From: Pisolithus tinctorius
Taxonomy: Eukaryota; Basidiomycota; Agaricomycetes; Boletales; Pisolithaceae
Assembly (NCBI GenBank): GCA_024663395.1
Contig: JANFAH010000001.1
Location: 3,038,001-3,102,000, forward strand
DNA: 64,000 nucleotides
Direction of reading: 5' to 3'
Part shown: positions 57,923 to 64,000 of the stretch, one piece after another
How positions within the stretch are numbered: position 1 is the first letter of the stretch
Layout: each line of letters starts with the position of its first letter
Made by a program: the position numbers and the translations under genes
Notes under the pieces: generated by a model
The model's database searches: none
What the model saw: the letters and a program-made list of their open reading frames with translations, nothing else
What the model was told of the DNA's origin: nothing

Positions 57923-60282
57923 GGTGTGTGGGCGGATGTGTGGGTGAACACAGGGGGTGACCGGTGAAGTTTCAGTTGGCGAGGCGCGTCGCGCCGTTCT
58001 TATCAGAACATGACCGCGCAAACAGATCGTGTTGACGTCTGCGGGTCCACACCCCTCGTGTTGTACACGCGCTGACAAGGCTGTTCCCCTGCTGCCATTA
58101 ATCCTATATAAGTTGATCCGGGGGTTACTAGTCACTTTTGGTCACCTACTTTCTATGGTGTCCTCAAGAAGCCATCGAAAGTGGCGCCGAGAAGCTTTCT
58201 GTTGCACTGATCTCCGCTGATGGCGGGTCCGATTTGTGCATTTCGAGGGTGTCTCCACTGTCGACAACTGCAGAATTGCATGTGCGAGTTAGTATGCAGA
58301 GCCGCTAAGGCGTGTTTTCCCTCAGAAATTCACCGGTGGCGTCCTTAGCACTTTCAGGTTCGTTGGATGCGCCCACAGACCTGTTACCTGCCGCATACTT
58401 CAAAACCCGAGCATGCTGATCGTGTACAGCAAGGTCCAATTAAGCTTAGATGAAGTGCTCTGGAAATATGGAACGGATGCATCGCATCGATATAGAAAGT
58501 CTGAGGAATCACGATACGGTTTATCGGGGTTTAACGTTTATCGATCGTTTGCAAACCGGCGGCAAAACTCAGGTCAGTGACAGGGAACTCAAAAAGGGGG
58601 TACGCGTGACATGTGGATGCTGCTGAAAATCCATTCTGCTTTCTTGAAACCCTTCGAAGGGTTAACACGTTTTTGGTATCCACACTTGAGAATCCAGACC
58701 ACTATTTAGCCGGGTGAGACGGAAATAAAGGAAAGGCGACAGGGGGAAATATTAACTTGACAGGCCATGCTGCTGCATGACCTCTGATGTGCCAGAGGGG
58801 AAATTGGGATATATACAGCAACACAATTACAGGTAGTAGGCTGCAGCCCGTTGGTATTTTCGTCAGAGTCAAGCTTGAGGTCAGTCCTGACGTCCGTGAT
58901 TGAACGCCCTCACAACAAGCATTGTATTTCCTTGCAATTCAACAGGTTGGTTATAACCGAGGGACCGATGGCGGAGGAGACTCCCTTGTATTTGAAAAAG
59001 ACCGTTATTGGTCACTGTCCCCCACCGTTACCCACCCACAGCGCCCATGCCCTTTTGGAGTTCCATGCTGCAGCTGTATGAACCTTGTCCTTCGTGTCTC
59101 AGAACACTTTCCCGGCCAAATCGTTCCGCATAGTTCTCAGCCCAGATGCTGTGTCCCGCCTAGAACTTCATGCACGAGAACCTGTAGATCGTCCTCGTTA
59201 TCTGGTGTTCGCAGGACACGTGAAAATAGACAGCTGTACCGGCTACACAAAACTTGACCGGTGTGGGCGCGAGCTCCGTTCTCCCCCGAATTTCGAATCG
59301 ATGGAAGAGCCGCCCCGTCTCTGCTCTTGTTGTATTACACAGGACGTTCTGAGGCTATATCCTTTTGTGTGGAGGAGGCTTCGTCCCAGGCGACACATCG
59401 TTGTCGATGTGTGTACAAGGGGAACGGACTTTGTATCCGCCCGCCGGATTGCAGTAACAATGCAGGCTCTAGTGGATATCATGTGGATGCTCTCCGTCAG
59501 CAAGAGTCCTCAGGACGAGAAAGAGTGATGCCTATAGAGAGAACTCACTGTCGAGTTTACTCCGCAGAATAATCATCAGTAACGAGAGATCAGTAGACCT
59601 GGCATTCTCGCCGGTGTCTAAAGAGGTTTCTTTTTATTATCCGATTGTCAGATGACGCTTGCAAATCAAAAGCTTGTCTATCAATGCGGTTAAACCACTG
59701 GTTTCCCTTTCGGGGGCGGATTTCAAATAGATCGCCGGGGGGCTTTGCTGACGGACCGCCTGTTAAGGCGGGTAGTATCTAGTTAACAGATACAAAAACC
59801 AATCTCACTTCGAACTTATGCATGAATGCAGAAGTCGGGAGAAGGATTAGGCCAGAGTAATTGTCTTGTGAAGCGACGAAGGGTGTCGTGACATACAACG
59901 GAGGTAGCGGCCGCCGTTCCGTTCAAATCAGAGTTTACATCTTCTCTCGATTTTTTTTGTGCCTCAGAATGGAGACCTGTATGTGCGGGATGCAGGACCG
60001 AACGAACGGCCGCCTCAGGCCAGCCGATCACGGAGACCTACCACTGGCGAGCGAAAACGTGTGCCGATGCGGATTCCCATGCCGACTCGCAGATGCTCCC
60101 TGCCCATGGAATGGTCATCGCGATAAATTAAAATCGAAACCATGTTCCAATAATTTGATAACTCACATCTTCCATTCAATCGATATTCCAGGATCTGCTG
60201 AACATGACGCGGTTGTGTAAACGTACCGAGTTGCCTAATTTGGGTTGGTTAGTGGCAGTTGGTTGACTCTCCAGGTCCTTTG
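57923..60282. other. Gene-poor interval between the zinc-finger gene and MYO2
   Basis: About 2.4 kb. Near 58103-58112 there is a TATA-like CTTATATAG on the minus strand that fits the zinc-finger gene. The longest open frame, 59085-59528 (+), 147 codons, has no family motif and no supporting neighbours. The 150 bases before 60283 should be the MYO2 leader. No repeats or RNA genes were recognised. Confidence 0.4.
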
Positions 60283-63200
60283 ATGTTCGACGCGTCCCAG
60301 CGGCATTCAGGTATGAATGTACCGCGTCACTCTCAGAGCGCAGAAGTAGCGCGTGTAGCAGCACTGCAAGCCGAGTTTAACGAGAAGAGATGGGTGTGGG
60401 TTCCCGATGAGAAGGAAGGGTACCTCGCAGGATGGGTCAACCAAGAAGACGAAGTTACAGCACAAGTGGTTATGTCTGCTGGAGGAGAAGTAGGATTGCC
60501 ATCTCCCCTCATGGGTAAACAGTGGTTGACATGCAGAGCCCAGATACGACGCGTTCCTCTATATGCTTTATCGAAGATGAACCCTCCAAAGTTTGACCGC
60601 GTCGATGACATTGCCGACCTCACATTCCTTAACGAAGCCAGCGTCGTGCACAATCTACGTCTAAGGTACGGGTCAGGTGCTATCTATGTGAGTCGTTCTG
60701 TTTTCGCCATCGCACGCGTGACACGTTATCCACTTCGTTCCTGCTTCTGATATCATATCTAACAACATCGGCAGACGTATTCCGGGCTCTTTCTAGTCTC
60801 AATTAATCCATACCAGAATTTACCTCTATATACCGACGCAATCATTCAACAATACCGGAACAAACGGCGCGATGAGAATCCACCCCACATCTTTGCAGTG
60901 TCAGAGAGAGCATGGGTGAACATGCAAAATGAACACGAGAACCAAAGTATCCTGATTACGTTCGTCAATACCCACCTTGCATTACAGCGTTTTTAACCGA
61001 TTCTTGTCCAGGGGTGAGTCAGGCGCGGGTAAAACCGAAAGTACCAAGAAGGTCATACAGTATCTTTCCGCCATTGCAACCGACGCCCATCCGCCGGGGA
61101 CTTTGCACGCCCACTCTCCTTCCATTCCTTCGTCCGGGTTTCCGAGGGGTACCTCCCGGAGGAAATCAGTTTCGTTTGCTGGCTCGGGTGATTCGTTGAC
61201 AGCAAAAGGTCGCCTTGGACTTCTGGAACGACAAATAATACAGGCAAACCCAATCCTCGAGGCCTTCGGAAATGCTCAGACGCAGCGAAATAATAACTCC
61301 AGTCGATTCGGAAAGTTCATCCGGATCAGTTTTGCGCCTGATGGTAGCATATCAGGCGCCAATATTGATTGGTATTTGCTAGAGAAGAGTCGTGTAGTAG
61401 TAAGGAGCCCAGCGGAGCGAAATTTTCATGTGTTTTATCAGCTTTTGTCTGGTGGAACTCCTCTCAAAGGTGCGGCTGCTTGTTGTTTTTGTGGTCTTAG
61501 GGCTGATGATGTCCAGATTCCTTACTTTTGGATGGAGGAATTGAGGACTATGAGTTTTTGAACCGAAGTAAGCGAGAAGTGGATGGGGTGAACGATCGGG
61601 ATGACTGGGATACTCTGATAGTAAGTTAGAGATCATGTACATTGAACCCACACTTATGTCTCTCAGAACGCCTTTGAGGTGGTCGGATTCTCGCAGGCCG
61701 AACAATTCGACCTTTTCCGAGTTGTTGCTGCCATCCTTCACATTGGCAACATCGCTATCACTTCCACGCGGGCTGATGATGCTGTGATGGCAGATCCATC
61801 ACAAGCGGAGCGCGTCTGCCATCTACTAGGTATACCTGTGTCGGAGTTTACCAAAGCTGTCCTACGTCCAAAAGTGCTCGCTGGTAGGGAGTGGGTCATG
61901 CAGGCACGGACTGGTCAACAAGCTCTAGACGAACTGGCCGCATTATGCAAGACGTTGTATGAAAAATCGTTTGGTGCCTTGGTCGATCGTATCAATCGAG
62001 CTTTGGACCGGCCAACTTCAAAGTCGACCTTCATCGGCGTCCTCGACATTGCGGGGTTCGAGATTTTCGACGTCAATACATACGAGCAACTGCTCATCAA
62101 TTACACAAACGAGAAGTTGCAGCAGTTTTTCAACCACCACATGTTTGTGCTTGAGCAGGAGGAATACTCTCGCGAAGGAATCGAGTGGGATTACGTCAAC
62201 TTTAAGCTTGATCTCCAGCCCACTATCGATTTAATCGAATCTACCGGGCCAGCTCCTATCGGTATCTTGAGTTGTTTAGACGAAGAATGCATCATGCCCA
62301 AAGCAACGGACCTTACATTCACGGAGAAAGTGCACTCAATGTGGAGCGGGGAATTGCGCCTAGGTGAACAACCTCACCTGGGACGTTCCAAGTACAGTCT
62401 TCCAAAATTCGAGCAAGGCTTCATCATCACCCATTACGCTGGAAAGGTGGAATACCGCACGGACGGCTGGCTGGAGAAGAATAAAGACCCCCTTAACGAC
62501 AACCTCGTCCGTGTCTTGGCAGCATCTACTGAACCCTACGTCGCCTCGTTATTCCAGGACTTTGGAAACACATATTCAGAGTTGCCTTCTTCAAGCGTGG
62601 GTTATTCTGTGGGGAAGAAACGGAGCGTGAAGAAGGGTGCCTTCAGAACTGTCGCTCAGAGACATAGAGAACAGCTTTCTCTTCTCATGGCTCAGCTGCA
62701 TGCCACTCAGCCTCACTTCGTTCGCTGCATAGTCCCAAACACAAACAAGAAGCCCGCGCGTATTGATGTACCACTCGTCCTCGACCAGTTACGCTGCAAC
62801 GGTGTCTTAGAAGGTATACGAATTGCCAGACTGGGTTATCCCAATCGGCTACCCTTCGTAGAGTTCCGCCAGCGCTATGAAATTCTGACACCAGGTATAA
62901 TACCACGTGGTTATATGGACGGACGTAAGGCATGTTTGAGGATGGTCGAGGCCCTTGAACTTGATGGAGAGCTGTACCGTGTTGGAACGTCGAAGATCTT
63001 CTTCAAAGCTGGTGTCCTGGCTGAACTCGAAGAGCGCAGAGATGCTCTTCTGTACGACGTATTCTCGAAGCTACAAGCAGTCGCACGGAAATTCTCGGCT
63101 CGAAGGCAAATGAAGAAAATTCTGAACCGTGCTGTTGCTATCCGCACAGTCCAACGGAATGCTCGTCTGTACGGAGAGCTCAGGGATTGGCCGTGGTGGC

Positions 63201-64000
63201 AACTATACACGAAGGTATATCCAAGCTTCAAATCAATTTGTTTGATACCAATCTGGAATTTAGGTACGACCATTGCTCGCGGCTACCCGTAACGACGAGG
63301 AATTGCGACGGAAGGAGGTAGAGCTACAACTGATCAAAGAGAGAGCAGAGCGCGACCAGCGCGAGCGAGAGAACTTGCAGAACATGAAGATGACTCTAGA
63401 AGCTGAAAAACAAAAGATTGTCCAAGAGCTAGAAGCTGAGCGCGCTCTTGCGTCGGACAAGGATACCCTACTAGAAAGAAGCAAGCAACGTGAGGTCGAG
63501 CTGGAAGAGGAGATTGTGGCACTGCACGGAGACTTGGATGTGCTCGACTCTCAGTTGGATAGAGCCCTCAAACTACAGAAGGAGAGCGACGAAAAGCACG
63601 AACAACTGCGACAAGCGTTCGACCAAGCTGCGGAGCATCTTGTCCGCCTAGAAAATGAACAAATTACATGGAAGAAGAAAGAGGCGGAATTCGCGGATCT
63701 TCTCCCAACGATGGAACGCAGTATTCTACAACTGCAAGAAGACCGAGATGCATTGCAGAAAGTCAACGAGGATGTCACGACATTATTGTCTCAACGGGAG
63801 GAAGACCTAGCTCGGCTCAAAGAACGTGCAGAATCTTCGACAAATGAACTACAGGTCAAGCTCGCAGCAGAACTCCGTACCACGTATGTGTCCCAGCTCA
63901 TGTCCATTGACGGTATCAGTGATCAATAAATCAGCGAACATCTCTCCGGAAAGGTTGAACAACTTGAAAGAAGTGCAAGGCACACCAAGGACCAACTTGC
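60283..64000 (+). CDS. myo2: Type II myosin heavy chain (Myo2), 3' end beyond the window
   Basis: Seven exons seen: 60283-60687, 60775-60959, 61012-61469, 61517-61620, 61667-63214, 63264-63883, and 63935 running off the edge. The motor is complete: [16 protein letters not shown] (SH3-like), P-loop [19 protein letters not shown] (about 195-213), switch [17 protein letters not shown], switch [37 protein letters not shown], actin-binding [14 protein letters not shown] and [18 protein letters not shown], and converter [17 protein letters not shown]. Two degenerate IQ-like segments follow ([29 protein letters not shown]), then [12 protein letters not shown] and a heptad-rich coiled coil. It drives the cytokinetic ring with Cdc4. 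Loop 1 carries a Ser/Pro-rich insert containing TSRRKSVSF, a basophilic-kinase-like site. The ATG at 60283 is the first in the motor frame; an upstream exon cannot be excluded. Confidence 0.95.

Noticed and set aside
59085..59528. 147-codon open frame.
   Set aside because: No recognisable domain, no introns in a genome where most genes have them, and overlapping frames on both strands.

Overview
The window is nuclear DNA of a filamentous basidiomycete, most likely an Agaricomycete. Evidence: almost every gene is cut by many short GT-AG introns (mostly 44-65 bases), gene spacing is tight, and the proteins are fungal in type (SPX-RING ligase, Pba1-like chaperone, CSC1-type channel, Cdc4-type myosin light chain, long HMG-CoA reductase). 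No bacterial, viral or intact transposon gene is visible. Gene models were built by hand from frame continuity, splice signals and family similarity; each splice phase was checked so exon lengths add up to whole codons.

Layout. 1-7.4 kb: one DUF4112 membrane protein on the minus strand, then about 6.5 kb without a convincing gene. 7.4-8 kb: a small multi-intron gene of unknown function. 10.1-17.2 kb: ARPC1 (+) facing WDR59 (-). 17.4-22 kb: a CSC1/TMEM63-type channel (-) divergent from TIM22 (+) across 178 bases. 22-24.1 kb: no gene seen. 24.1-30.3 kb: HMG-CoA reductase and an SPX-RING ubiquitin ligase ending in a CaaX box. 30.5-42 kb: a dense block of MRF1 (-), RPS3 (+), a FAF2-like UBX protein (+), CDC4 (-), a Pba1/PSMG1-like chaperone (-), IND1 (+), a GTPBP1/2-type module protein (-) and an unusual E2 (+). 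42.1-50.3 kb: UTP22 (+) facing MTR4 (-). 50.3-52 kb: a CpG-depleted relic. 52-58 kb: catalase, an RBM18-like RNA-binding protein and a C2H2 zinc-finger protein, all minus. 60.3-64 kb: type II myosin heavy chain (+), cut by the window edge.

The genes are mainly housekeeping. Themes recur without forming an operon-like cluster: actin and cytokinesis (ARPC1, CDC4 light chain, its expected partner MYO2), mitochondria (TIM22, MRF1, IND1), ribosome and RNA metabolism (RPS3, UTP22, MTR4, RBM18-like), ubiquitin and protein quality control (SPX-RING, UBX protein, E2, Pba1-like), and nutrient or stress response (WDR59 of the SEA/GATOR2 complex, HMG-CoA reductase, CSC1-type channel, catalase).

I did not find a self-contained new system. 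The most unusual items are the SPX-RING protein with a C-terminal CVIM prenylation signal, an E2 with HMN in place of HPN plus three SUMO-interacting-like motifs in its tail, a GTPBP1/2 N-terminal module without a GTPase, two neighbouring genes whose first coding exon is only the ATG, and the CpG-free relic near 51 kb.
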